A stretch of 51,166 nucleotides of DNA from JAKJGA01 sp029554345 (GCA_035395685.1 DAOPBR010000017.1:1-51166); one strand, 5' to 3'. Numbered from the stretch's first letter, positions 43,161 to 51,166 are shown. The notes: generated by a model not told the origin, from the letters alone. A program made the numbers and translations.

Positions 43161-43203
43161 CATTTTTCTTTACAAAAATCAGGATTTATTTTTTTTTCAT
43201 AGC

Positions 43204-43920
43204 ATGAAGAAATCATCCGGAACAGCTCTTGGCTCAAGAGGATTTGACGACAGCAGCCTTATAGAAGAATATCATAAGCTTAACTTTACCATTCTCAAGG
43301 AGAAACTTGAATCCCCTTTGCCTACAGAAAGAACAGCTGCGGCAAGAGTTCTCTCAAATCATAAAACTGATGAATGCGCCCAGATGCTTGCAGAAGCTCT
43401 TATCAAAGAAACAAAACTTTATTCAAAAATAGCAATCAGTGAAAGTCTCGGAACTCTTGGAATTATATCATTAAAATATCTTTTGCCTCTTCTCGGTAAA
43501 ATCGGAACAAATCAGCATAAAACCATACCTGAAGAAAAATTCCGCAAAAAATCATTTCCTCTTCCGCGTGATATTGTTTCTCGAACTATCACAAAAATCG
43601 GAGAAGAAGCTCTTGCTCCGCTTGAAGAGTTTATCATGAGCGAAGACGAATCCGCAGTATCCGAAGCCTTAGATGCTTACGGATTTATTCATTTCTATGG
43701 GAACAACAAACGGGACTCTTCCTTTTTAATAAAAATCTACGGCAGAACACAGAACCTAATGATTAAGTGGAAAATCATAAGGGCACTGGAATCATTCGCT
43801 GACAACGAGACTGTTAATCTTCTCGAAAAGGTGCTAAAAGACAAAACATGCACAATTCTTCACAAAGAAGCAGAAAGATCTTTGACCCAGATAAAGAGAA
43901 TTAAAGAAAAAAATATTTAA
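43204..43920 (+). CDS. HEAT-repeat-like helical protein
   Basis: 238 aa with repeated antiparallel helix pairs of HEAT/PBS-lyase type: LPTERTAAARVLSNHK, YSKIAISESLGTLG, SEDESAVSEALDAYGFI and MIKWKIIRALESFAD. Such repeats make protein-binding surfaces. Position after the kinase and receiver suggests a partner protein in that signalling chain. Specific function unknown. Confidence 0.7.
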   Translation: MKKSSGTALGSRGFDDSSLIEEYHKLNFTILKEKLESPLPTERTAAARVLSNHKTDECAQMLAEALIKETKLYSKIAISESLGTLGIISLKYLLPLLGKIGTNQHKTIPEEKFRKKSFPLPRDIVSRTITKIGEEALAPLEEFIMSEDESAVSEALDAYGFIHFYGNNKRDSSFLIKIYGRTQNLMIKWKIIRALESFADNETVNLLEKVLKDKTCTILHKEAERSLTQIKRIKEKNI

Positions 43921-43962
43921 CTAAATCCATGTTTCAGCCGACATAATCTGAAAGGGGATTTT

Positions 43963-45153
43963 ATGTTAAAAAAACCATTTTTGTTTCTTTTAATTGCCGC
44001 TTTTCCCATATTATCTTTTTCCGCTGATTTTCACTGGAACCTGAACAAAGACGACCGCCTGGAACTTGTTAAAACTGCTAAAATAAATTTTCTGATAAAC
44101 AACACCCTTCAGCGCATTTACGAAGAACGCAATATAATTGACCTGACATGTTATGACAAAAAAGAAGACGGATCTTTTGTAAAAGGAGGTTTCTCAGTTT
44201 TTACAAGAGAACATGATGAGAAAGTTTTCAGACTTACAGATAAAAAATTGTCTGATTTTGAAATTCATAAAAACGGAAAATATTCGGTTCCTGATAAATA
44301 TCTGATGCCTAATTTACGCCATATTCCGATGTTTCCCGACAAAGAAATAGCCGAAGGTGATGAATGGACTGCACCGGTCGAACTTTATCTCGACAATTTT
44401 TCCGTGGAGCTTGGTCTTCTTCTTTCTGCAAAATACCGGCTCAAAGGATTTGCAGACATGGAAGGAGTCAAGACGGCGATAATAGAATATACCTTTGTGA
44501 TAAACAAGGATCTTTCAGAGAAAAAGATTAAACATCCCGATATTCCGAACAAGATTGTCGGAGAAAATACCGGAATCATTTACTGGGACACCGCAAAAAA
44601 TCAGGTAATCGGAATGAACGACAAGTACCGGATTATTTTTGCCTTTTTAAACAGAGGTTCCGTAACTACTTATGAATTTAGAATGAATATTGACACTGAA
44701 TCGAAAGTCTATCGTCCGGTAGCCGAAAATGACAAAGACAAAGACAAGGAAGAAATAAAAAAAGAACTGCCGGAAGACAGCGGAATAACCGTTGAAAGCA
44801 ATGATACCGGAATAGTTCTCAGAATGGGAGAAGTTCTTTTTGATTTCGATTCGGCAAAGCTGAAATCTGAAACTCAGGAAACCCTGAAAAAAGTAATAGA
44901 TATTATCAAAAAGAAATATCCCGACCGTGAAATAATCGTTGAAGGCCACACGGACAGCACCGGTACACGCGGCTACAATATGAAGCTTTCTGAAAACCGC
45001 GCGAATAATGTAGCTGAATTTTTAAAAGGCGGAGTCGGTCATGATAAGCTTTCTTACAAAGGATACGGACCAGACCGGCCGATTAACGGAAATAGAACAG
45101 AAACGGAACGCAGACAAAACAGAAGAGTAGATATCACAATAAAGCTTAAGTAA
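43963..45153 (+). CDS. OmpA-family peptidoglycan-binding envelope protein
   Basis: 396 aa. Signal peptide (FLFLLIAAFPILSFSA), an N-terminal beta-rich domain of about 240 residues with no recognised family, an acidic linker with DKDKDKEEIKKE, and a C-terminal OmpA domain (about 280-395) with VLFDFDSAKL, VEGHTDSTGTRGYN and RRQNRRVDI. The C-terminal domain tethers to peptidoglycan. It indicates a diderm envelope. AAAGGGG precedes the ATG. Confidence 0.9.
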   Translation: MLKKPFLFLLIAAFPILSFSADFHWNLNKDDRLELVKTAKINFLINNTLQRIYEERNIIDLTCYDKKEDGSFVKGGFSVFTREHDEKVFRLTDKKLSDFEIHKNGKYSVPDKYLMPNLRHIPMFPDKEIAEGDEWTAPVELYLDNFSVELGLLLSAKYRLKGFADMEGVKTAIIEYTFVINKDLSEKKIKHPDIPNKIVGENTGIIYWDTAKNQVIGMNDKYRIIFAFLNRGSVTTYEFRMNIDTESKVYRPVAENDKDKDKEEIKKELPEDSGITVESNDTGIVLRMGEVLFDFDSAKLKSETQETLKKVIDIIKKKYPDREIIVEGHTDSTGTRGYNMKLSENRANNVAEFLKGGVGHDKLSYKGYGPDRPINGNRTETERRQNRRVDITIKLK

Positions 45154-45164
45154 TTAAGCTTTAT
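45139..45164. terminator. Palindromic bidirectional terminator between the OmpA gene and pyrC
   Basis: Eleven-bp perfect arms ATAAAGCTTAA / TTAAGCTTTAT around GTAA. The stop codons of both convergent genes (45151-45153 plus; 45156-45154 minus) lie in the loop and right arm. Confidence 0.7.
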
Positions 45165-46422
45165 ATGTGATGCGTCCTGAAAGAATCGTACATTCCACTG
45201 AACCGAAAAGTTCTGCTCCCATAAAAGGAGTATTTTTGCAATTTGAAGCTACAAAATCATCGTTTATAATTACTTTCTTTTCCGGATCTATAATTACGAT
45301 GTCAGCGTCATAACCGGGTTTTATTTCGCCTTTTTTGATTTTTATAATCTTCGCAGGATTGCACGTTACTTTAGCAAATACTTCATTATAAGAAAGACCA
45401 TTCTCCTTAACGAGTTTCGTTATCATCAAAGGAACTGCAGTCTCAAGACCGATTATTCCATTCGGAGCAAATTCGATTTCCTGACGCTTCTCATTCATCA
45501 GATGAGGCGCGTGATCAGTCGCAATCGCGTCAATAGTTCCGTCTTTGAGACCTTCAATAATCTTAATACGGTCATCCTCGGTTCTTAGCGGCGGATTCAT
45601 TTTAGCGAGTGCAAGCTTCTCTCTCACAACTTCATCAGTCAGCGAAAAATAATGCGGCGCCGTCTCGCATGTAACCTTTACACCGCGCTTCTTTGCGTTT
45701 CTGATTATTTCAACAGATCCGCCCGATGATATATGCTGAACATGAAGTCTTCCTTTCGATAACCCTGCAATGATAACATCACGCGCAATCATAACTTCTT
45801 CTGCGGCATTCGGAATTCCGCGCAGACCAAGCGATGCCGAAACCTTTCCCTCATTGATCACGCCTGAATCAACAAGAAGATGATCTTCTTCGTGTGCCAT
45901 AATAGGAACATCAAACATACGGGAATACTCAAGAGCTCTGCGCATAAGAATGGAACTGCTTACAGGCTTTCCGTCATCGGTAAATGCGACTGCACCGGCA
46001 GTATGCAATTCACCCATCTCGCTGATTTCCTCTCCCTTCATTCCTTTCGAAACGGCAGCAGCGGGAAAAATATTCAAAAGACCGGATTTCTCGGCTTCAT
46101 GCTTGATAAATTTTACAAGAGCCTGATTGTCAATCGGAGGATTGGTATTCGGCATTGTAACAACAGATGTATATCCTGACTTCGCCGCTATCCGGCATCC
46201 GCCCGCGATAGTTTCCTGATCTTCGCGTCCAGGTTCACGGAAATGTACATGCAGATCAATCAATCCCGGAAGAACGAGTTTTCCTGCCGCATCTATTGTT
46301 TCATCAGCAGTTTCGGCTTCACCGATGGATTTTATTATTCCGTCTTCGATATTAACGCAGGCTGTTTTATCAAGCCCGCTTGCAGGATCAAGCACACGTC
46401 CGTTTTTAATGCAAAGTTTCAT
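45154..46422 (-). CDS. pyrC: Dihydroorotase
   Basis: 422 aa class I dihydroorotase. Metal ligands in DLHVHFREPGRED, the MPNTNPP motif, AHEED, HVQHISSGG, and the catalytic ATDHAPH. It cyclises carbamoyl aspartate to dihydroorotate. Overlaps pyrB by 4 nt and shares its operon. Aspartates and histidines look complete, so it should be active rather than the inactive pyrX type. Confidence 0.96.
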   Translation of the reverse strand: MKLCIKNGRVLDPASGLDKTACVNIEDGIIKSIGEAETADETIDAAGKLVLPGLIDLHVHFREPGREDQETIAGGCRIAAKSGYTSVVTMPNTNPPIDNQALVKFIKHEAEKSGLLNIFPAAAVSKGMKGEEISEMGELHTAGAVAFTDDGKPVSSSILMRRALEYSRMFDVPIMAHEEDHLLVDSGVINEGKVSASLGLRGIPNAAEEVMIARDVIIAGLSKGRLHVQHISSGGSVEIIRNAKKRGVKVTCETAPHYFSLTDEVVREKLALAKMNPPLRTEDDRIKIIEGLKDGTIDAIATDHAPHLMNEKRQEIEFAPNGIIGLETAVPLMITKLVKENGLSYNEVFAKVTCNPAKIIKIKKGEIKPGYDADIVIIDPEKKVIINDDFVASNCKNTPFMGAELFGSVECTILSGRITYKA

Positions 46423-47363
46423 TTTTCTTTATTTATGTCCTCAAGAGTTTTTCCGCAGAGAAGAGAAAAGACAGCCATTCTCACGGCAATCCCGTTGGTA
46501 ACCTGTTCTTCAATTATTGCATTTTCACAGTCTGCCACAAAATCATCGATTTCGATTCCCCTGTTTATCGGTCCGGGATGCATAACTATAACATCCTTTC
46601 TGCATTTTTTGAGTCTGTCTTTAGTAAGTGAAAAATATTTATTATACTCTCTTATCGAAGGAAAAAGGGAACCTTTCTGCCTTTCGAGCTGAATTCTCAG
46701 CATATTCACGACATCAAGCTTTGGAAGAATCGAATCCAAATCAAAAGTCATCTCGATTCCGTACAGTGAAAAATCATCAGGAAGAAGAGTCGGAGGTCCG
46801 CAGAGCACAACTTCCGAACCCATTTTTGTAAAAAGTTCAATTCCGGATCTCGCGACACGCGAATGCTTGATGTCTCCGACTATCGCAACTTTCAGACCTT
46901 TCAGAGAACCTGTTCTTTCATAAACGGAAAACCCGTCAAGAAGAGCCTGTGTCGGATGTGCATGATTGCCGTCACCGCCGTTTATAACATGAGCTTCACA
47001 GTTGCGCGAAAGAAAATCCGGCGCAAGAGAAACGGGATGGCGCATAACGATGAAACCGGTTTTCATCGCTTCAAGAGTCTTGACCGTATCAATCAGCGAT
47101 TCGCCCTTTACAAGGCTTGAAGTCGACGGCGCAACGCTGATAACATCGGCTGATAGTCTTTTGGCTGCAATTTCGAAACTCAGCCTTGTTCTGGTTGAAG
47201 GCTCGATAAAAAGCATGCAGACAGTACGTCCGGAGAGAAATGAAAACTTTTTATTAGTCTCCGTGAATACTTTTTTAAAAATCTTTGCCGCTTCAAAAAT
47301 ATAAATAATTTCGTCATGTGAAAGCGATGAAATATCAAGAAGATCTTTTCGTTTGAGAGTCAT
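46419..47363 (-). CDS. pyrB: Aspartate carbamoyltransferase catalytic subunit
   Basis: 314 aa from MTLKRKDLLD. A TTG start at 47396 would add 11 residues but matches no family N-terminus. Carbamoyl phosphate motif EPSTRTRLSFE, the MRHP stretch, GDGNHAHPTQALLD and MHPGPINRG. It condenses aspartate and carbamoyl phosphate. No pyrI regulatory subunit is present. No PyrR-type attenuator seen in the short upstream gap. Confidence 0.96.
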   Translation of the reverse strand: MTLKRKDLLDISSLSHDEIIYIFEAAKIFKKVFTETNKKFSFLSGRTVCMLFIEPSTRTRLSFEIAAKRLSADVISVAPSTSSLVKGESLIDTVKTLEAMKTGFIVMRHPVSLAPDFLSRNCEAHVINGGDGNHAHPTQALLDGFSVYERTGSLKGLKVAIVGDIKHSRVARSGIELFTKMGSEVVLCGPPTLLPDDFSLYGIEMTFDLDSILPKLDVVNMLRIQLERQKGSLFPSIREYNKYFSLTKDRLKKCRKDVIVMHPGPINRGIEIDDFVADCENAIIEEQVTNGIAVRMAVFSLLCGKTLEDINKEK

Positions 47364-47436
47364 ACTTTCAAATAACACGAGTGCGTTTTTTGTCAATTAT
47401 TATGTACTGCTCAAACACGAAATTATATTCAAAAAA

Positions 47437-48897
47437 CTATCTTTCTGTTATAATAACCGTATGAAGCTTCGTAAGCTCATCTATGCTGTATCCCAAGCCT
47501 TCCCTGCCAAGTCCCGACTTTTTGTTTCCGCCGAAAGGAAAATGCCCCACGCCATGAGCCGGTGCTGAATTTACAGTTACGGAACCGTCCTGAAGCTGTT
47601 TTGCGATTCTGAGCGCTAGATTAATGTTCTCTGTAAAAATACAGCTGTCAAGACCGTACTCCGATGAGTTTGAAAGAGCCACGGCTTCTTCATGATCCGC
47701 TACCGTCATTATGGGTATTACCGGTCCGAAAATTTCTTCTTTGGCGATTCTCATGGAAGGATTTACATTATCAATAACAGTCGGTTCCATGACAAGTCCC
47801 GATGATTTTCCGCCCAATAAAATTCTACCGCCGCTTGATACGGCATCATCAACAAGTTCTTCTACATTTATAAGAGCTTTTTTATTGATAAGAGGTCCAA
47901 CCTGAGTCTTGTCGCAGAGCGGATCACCTGACGGATATTTTTCAGCCTCGGCAAGAATTTCTTCAACAAGCTTTTCTTTTATATCTTTTACGGCAATAAC
48001 CCGGCTCACCGCATCACATCGTTGTCCCGAATTTCTAAAAGACCCGCGTACTATCTGAGCCGCCGCGTTTTTCAAGTCGGCGTCCTTCAGAACTATAGCG
48101 GCAGCCTTTCCGCCAAGTTCAAGATGCAGTTTTTTTATGCCGGCAATTTTCGCGATATGTTCCCCGACGGCAGTCGAACCGGTAAATGAAATCGCAGAAA
48201 CATCCTCGCTGGAAACAAGAACATCTCCCACATCCTTTCCGCTTCCGGTAACAATATTTAAAGCTCCGGCGGGAAGACCTGCAAGTTCGAGTATCCTCGC
48301 AAAATATATCAGAGCAAGGGGAGTATCACTTGCCGGTTTTGCAACAACAGTATTTCCGGCAAGAAGCGCAGGAATTATTTTTGCAGCGGCAATATACAAA
48401 GGATAATTAAACGACGATATAGTTGCAATTACTCCAAGCGGCTTACGTAAAACAATGGCAAATTTATTAGCAGTATCTTCAATCCATTCTCCTGGAAGAT
48501 ATTCGCCGTAAAGAGCCCGCACTTCCTGAGGAGCGAGGCGCAGACGTTCAACAGTTGCCTTGACTTCTCCCCTTGAAACAGACAGGGGTTTTCCGGATTC
48601 CATGGTAATTACAGAAGCAATTTCTTCTAAATTCTCGCTCATTATCTGAGCTGTTTTTTCAATAATCTCAAGGCGTTCAACTGGCTTGAATTTCGCAAAT
48701 TCCGAATGATTTTTCGCAGAATTAACAGCGGAGGTCACGTCTTCCGCACTGCATGCCGGCACACTTGCAAAAACTTTCCAGGTATACGGATTATATACAT
48801 CAATCTTTCCGCCTGAAACTGTGCAGTTCCAGCATCCGTTAATTAGAATTTTATAATGCCTTATTCCGTCTTCTTCCGAAAAAAGATTTCTGAACAT
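47437..48897 (-). CDS. Aldehyde dehydrogenase, GapN-like
   Basis: 486 aa NAD(P)-dependent aldehyde dehydrogenase. Nucleophile in NSGQRCDAVSRV, general base in LELGGKAAAIV, and FTGSTAVGEHI. The pattern NSGQRC and GVGHFPFGGNKKSGLGREG is close to non-phosphorylating glyceraldehyde-3-phosphate dehydrogenase (GapN) and lactaldehyde dehydrogenase types. GapN would yield NADPH and 3-phosphoglycerate. The exact substrate is an inference. It lies about 70 nt upstream of pyrB in the same direction. Confidence 0.85.
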   Translation of the reverse strand: MFRNLFSEEDGIRHYKILINGCWNCTVSGGKIDVYNPYTWKVFASVPACSAEDVTSAVNSAKNHSEFAKFKPVERLEIIEKTAQIMSENLEEIASVITMESGKPLSVSRGEVKATVERLRLAPQEVRALYGEYLPGEWIEDTANKFAIVLRKPLGVIATISSFNYPLYIAAAKIIPALLAGNTVVAKPASDTPLALIYFARILELAGLPAGALNIVTGSGKDVGDVLVSSEDVSAISFTGSTAVGEHIAKIAGIKKLHLELGGKAAAIVLKDADLKNAAAQIVRGSFRNSGQRCDAVSRVIAVKDIKEKLVEEILAEAEKYPSGDPLCDKTQVGPLINKKALINVEELVDDAVSSGGRILLGGKSSGLVMEPTVIDNVNPSMRIAKEEIFGPVIPIMTVADHEEAVALSNSSEYGLDSCIFTENINLALRIAKQLQDGSVTVNSAPAHGVGHFPFGGNKKSGLGREGLGYSIDELTKLHTVIITER

Positions 48898-49109
48898 AAG
48901 TCCCCCTTCTTCTTTAATTTAGACTATAGCATTTAGCGGAATTAATTCAAATTAATAACTTATCATCTTCTATTATTAATTTAGCTGATTTTAGAAACAT
49001 TATATTACTGCCGAATATCACATTATAAAAAAGTTAATTTATTACAAAAAATTACTAATGGTTTCGGCAAATCATCCGACATATTTAATGTAGAATCAAA
49101 CTCCTTTGT
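48898..49109. other. A/T-rich gene-free stretch before the orphan terminator
   Basis: No ORF with a ribosome site and no clear structured RNA. Any plus-strand transcript ending at the terminator further on must start here; TAGAAT at 49091-49096 is a possible -10, but no matching -35 is seen. Confidence 0.5.
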
Positions 49110-49170
49110 GTTCCTTTTTATGGAGGAACGCTTTTCCACACGGGATATGCCCATATCCCGTCTTTTTTTT
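49110..49170 (+). terminator. Strong rho-independent terminator with preceding hairpin (possible small RNA 3' end)
   Basis: ACGGGATAT / ATATCCCGT (49140-49148, 49153-49161) is a perfect 9-bp stem with a 4-nt loop, then C and eight T (49163-49170): a textbook plus-strand terminator. A second hairpin, GTTCCT / AGGAAC (49110-49115, 49124-49129), lies just before. The upstream gene is on the minus strand, so this terminator belongs either to an unannotated short transcript or to an attenuated leader of the following gene. Confidence 0.85.
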
Positions 49171-49195
49171 CTCCTCACATCAATTAAAGAGTTTC

Positions 49196-49223
49196 TTGAC
49201 AATGGCAGATAAATCATTAAATT
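49196..49223 (+). promoter_or_regulatory. Putative promoter of the P-loop kinase gene
   Basis: TTGACA (49196-49201), a 16-nt spacer and TAAATT (49218-49223), 21 nt before the ATG, which is preceded by CGGAGG. Confidence 0.5.
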
Positions 49224-49244
49224 AAATTTCCGGAGGATTAAAGT

Positions 49245-49757
49245 ATGAATGCTACTCTTGAAAAATTCAACAGCTTCGATATTCTCCTGATATGCGGTGT
49301 TTACGGTTCAGGTAAAAACGCCTTCGCGGAAAAGTATTTTAAAAACGGCGCGTGGAACCGTGTGAGCAGAAATGAAATCCGAAAGCTTCTTTATGAAATG
49401 ACGCGTTTCGGCGAAACATGGGAATCTGCAAAATTCAGCGAAGAAGACGACATTCTCGTAAAACACATAGAAAGAAAAATTCTCGAGCACTATCTTCACA
49501 ATAAGAGAAAAGTTCTTGTTATAAACACATTCGCCACTAAAAAATCACGTCAGCGCTTTGTTTCGCTTGCAGCAGAATACAAAAAAACCATAGGCGCGGT
49601 TTTCATGAATATGCCTCTTGAATTCTGTCTTGCAGGATATAAGAAACATAATCCGACCATGCCCGAAAATGTTCTCAGGTCGATGTTTCAGAAAATTGAG
49701 CTTCCGGAAAAACGAGAAGGATTTACCGAAATTCTTGAAGTTCACCCAAAGGAATAA
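49245..49757 (+). CDS. P-loop kinase of the polynucleotide-kinase-like (AAA_33) group
   Basis: 170 aa. Walker A is GVYGSGKN, unusual in having Asn where Ser/Thr follows the lysine. VSRNEIRKLLYE resembles the ISRDEIR motif of phage-type polynucleotide kinases, and NPTMPENVLRSMFQKIELP resembles their lid segment. There is no phosphatase or ligase domain. It could phosphorylate a nucleic acid end or a small molecule; the substrate is unknown and activity is uncertain because of the Walker A change. Confidence 0.75.
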   Translation: MNATLEKFNSFDILLICGVYGSGKNAFAEKYFKNGAWNRVSRNEIRKLLYEMTRFGETWESAKFSEEDDILVKHIERKILEHYLHNKRKVLVINTFATKKSRQRFVSLAAEYKKTIGAVFMNMPLEFCLAGYKKHNPTMPENVLRSMFQKIELPEKREGFTEILEVHPKE

Positions 49758-49814
49758 AACCCGCTTTTTCAGATAATCATTCTTAAGTTAAAGCCGTAGC
49801 CTGTTCTATTAATC

Positions 49815-49843
49815 TTGACAGATTATTTCAATACCTGATAAAT
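49815..49843 (+). promoter_or_regulatory. Putative promoter of the last gene, possibly leaderless
   Basis: TTGACA (49815-49820), a 17-nt spacer and ATAAAT (49838-49843) with an upstream TG. The ATG is 6 nt after the -10 hexamer, and no Shine-Dalgarno is present. Confidence 0.5.
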
Positions 49844-49848
49844 CATGT

Positions 49849-51166
49849 ATGGCAACGGCTGACTCAAAAAGACTTGAAAGACGGGCAAAATATATGCTCC
49901 TCAGCAAAGATATCCCTTCATCAAAAATGGATGTCGTAAAATCCCTTCTTTCCAATGACAAGCTTCTTCCTGAAGAAAAATACGGCGCTGTAATCGACCT
50001 GGTCAAAAACTGCCCCGACAAAAAAAATGAAGCAGAAGGAAGAAAAATCGAAACCGCACCGAAAATTATTACTAAAAAAAAATCTTCGCCGTCATTTGTA
50101 CCTGTTTTATCCGGTCAGGCGTCTTCTTCTGTTTTCATTGATGAGCTTTATACCAAGTACCATCATCTTAATATTTTCAAAAAAAAGTATCTCATGCATT
50201 CCGGAAACTGGCTCAGTCTGACTATAAAAAAAAGACTCGTGCCTTCAAAGAAATTTTTCAGGCTTCTGTCTGAAATAAATGCTCATCAGGAAAAAATTCT
50301 TCCGAGAATAATTTCAGCCTGCGATATGATTGTTGCAGATGAACAGATAACAGATCCGCTTATATTCAATTATTTAAGAAATCTATCTTTATGGCTTTCG
50401 CTTACTCCAATGAGCTCTCTTGATTATGGAAAAGCGAAATGGCATGATGCTCCGACTTTTGAAAACGAATTCAAACAATATATGATTTACGCTTTTTCTT
50501 TTGATCTTTTGTCTATTGACACAAAGGAAAAGATAATCCTGTCTTTTGAAACCAAAATCCGCGAAATGCCGGATCTGATAAAAGAAACACTGATACCTGA
50601 AGATTCCGATTCTGCACGAAGCGGAAAAGAATCAAGGAACCTCAAAAAAGAAAAACTTATTTTCGACTACATGCTTACAATCCGTTCATTTATTCCTACA
50701 GTTACCGAAGCAAAAGGATCTCTTGATAAAATTCTTGAAAACAAGTACGGATTTCAATCTCTATGCTCATTTCTTTCCATTTATTTCGAATGCCTTGTTT
50801 TCCGCAGACCTGTGACGGAAAATGAAATCATCAGCTATTATTCAATAAAGCCTCTTCAGCCGAAAATTGATTCATGGAACTGTTCAGCCGAAACGCTGAA
50901 AAAATACGGTAAAGACGAAGAATCAGTAAAACAGAAAAAGATTCAGCTGATAAAGGAAGAACTCAGGCATCTTGACGAAATAGTTGAAATGATCGGAATG
51001 AAGTTCGAAGGATCGGATATTCTTCTTTCATCTTTTGAAGAACAATGGAAAATAATTAATAAACGAAGAATTGATACCGTCGCGGTTAAAAATGATGACT
51101 ATATGACCTTTATTGATGAACTTCTTCATTATTTTGAAAAGGCTTATCTGCCCTTTCTCGACGGAA
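49849..51166 (+). CDS. Large hypothetical protein, 3' end beyond window
   Basis: At least 439 codons, open to the window edge. The start is taken at MATADSKRLERRAKYM (an ATG 4 nt earlier runs into a stop). No signal peptide or membrane span is evident. The chain is rich in charged helices with a Lys/Ser-rich linker near residues 55-85. It resembles spirochaete-restricted proteins of unknown function (possibly the DUF5312 group), a recollection that needs checking. No motif suggests enzymatic activity. Confidence 0.8.
   Translation, partial: MATADSKRLERRAKYMLLSKDIPSSKMDVVKSLLSNDKLLPEEKYGAVIDLVKNCPDKKNEAEGRKIETAPKIITKKKSSPSFVPVLSGQASSSVFIDELYTKYHHLNIFKKKYLMHSGNWLSLTIKKRLVPSKKFFRLLSEINAHQEKILPRIISACDMIVADEQITDPLIFNYLRNLSLWLSLTPMSSLDYGKAKWHDAPTFENEFKQYMIYAFSFDLLSIDTKEKIILSFETKIREMPDLIKETLIPEDSDSARSGKESRNLKKEKLIFDYMLTIRSFIPTVTEAKGSLDKILENKYGFQSLCSFLSIYFECLVFRRPVTENEIISYYSIKPLQPKIDSWNCSAETLKKYGKDEESVKQKKIQLIKEELRHLDEIVEMIGMKFEGSDILLSSFEEQWKIINKRRIDTVAVKNDDYMTFIDELLHYFEKAYLPFLDG

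Noticed and set aside
47364..47436. PyrR or attenuator control of pyrB
   Set aside because: The gap to the preceding gene is about 73 nt and contains no convincing hairpin or anti-anti-terminator motif.
49120..49212. 30-codon plus-strand ORF starting ATGGAGGAACGC
   Set aside because: No Shine-Dalgarno upstream, and the ORF runs through the strong terminator and its T-run, so it is not a plausible gene.
1..51166. CRISPR arrays, insertion sequences, prophage genes, attachment sites, rRNA/tRNA
   Set aside because: No spaced direct repeats, transposase or integrase motifs, phage structural genes or tRNA cloverleafs were recognised on either strand.

Overview
The window is A+T-rich bacterial chromosome, dense with genes. 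It has no tRNA, rRNA, CRISPR array or insertion sequence that I can recognise. Lipoproteins with clear lipoboxes, an OmpA-domain protein, LspA, a chemotaxis receptor and many membrane signalling proteins point to a motile, diderm, probably anaerobic bacterium. The style (SpoIIE-type phosphatases, HEAT and MshEN proteins, and a terminal protein resembling a spirochaete family of unknown function) suggests Spirochaetota, but no marker here settles it.

Left end (1-3.85 kb): an apparently accessory block on the minus strand. It holds a UvrD-like helicase cut by the window edge, a small protein, an unknown 237-aa protein and a WapI-like (immunity-type) protein preceded by an overlapping small ORF. 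From 3.85 to 6.9 kb lies a zinc locus: a Fur/Zur-family repressor divergent from znuA-znuC-znuB, with a 7-1-7 inverted repeat between them. From 6.9 to 10.98 kb a minus-strand operon encodes a nickel/cobalt ECF membrane component (CbiM fused to a PDGLE domain) and LarC, LarB and LarE. These make the nickel-pincer nucleotide cofactor, but no LarA client enzyme is present. Next come rsgA, with an unusually elaborate upstream region, and a DUF389 membrane protein.

Middle (13.8-25.5 kb): mainly signalling genes on the plus strand. There are two tandem paralogous ligand-binding lipoproteins overlapping a sensor kinase (and no ABC permease), a CBS-SpoIIE phosphatase behind a Shine-Dalgarno-sequestering hairpin, a Nudix hydrolase, a receiver-like unknown, a stand-alone MshEN protein and a chemotaxis receptor. 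A rhomboid protease and a TerB-like protein lie on the minus strand, followed by an inositol monophosphatase family protein.

From 34.7 down to 25.5 kb a minus-strand operon carries a GGDEF(degenerate)-EAL protein, a Sua5/TsaC protein, an EI24-like membrane protein, tmk, a phosphatase-like protein that has lost its catalytic motifs, an apparently active membrane SpoIIE phosphatase and an exported unknown. metF and an exported small protein follow on the plus strand, converging on pepT-like, lspA and ileS.

Right end (40.6-51.2 kb): a hybrid histidine kinase, a single-domain response regulator, a HEAT-like protein and an OmpA-family protein (plus) converge on an ALDH-pyrB-pyrC operon (minus) at a palindromic shared terminator. 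The window ends with an orphan plus-strand terminator, a polynucleotide-kinase-like P-loop protein and a large unknown protein that runs off the edge.

The least ordinary signal is upstream of rsgA: a 12-codon leader ORF with a strong Shine-Dalgarno runs into a predicted four-way-junction RNA of about 100 nt. That is followed by a hairpin and a second small ORF that overlaps rsgA.
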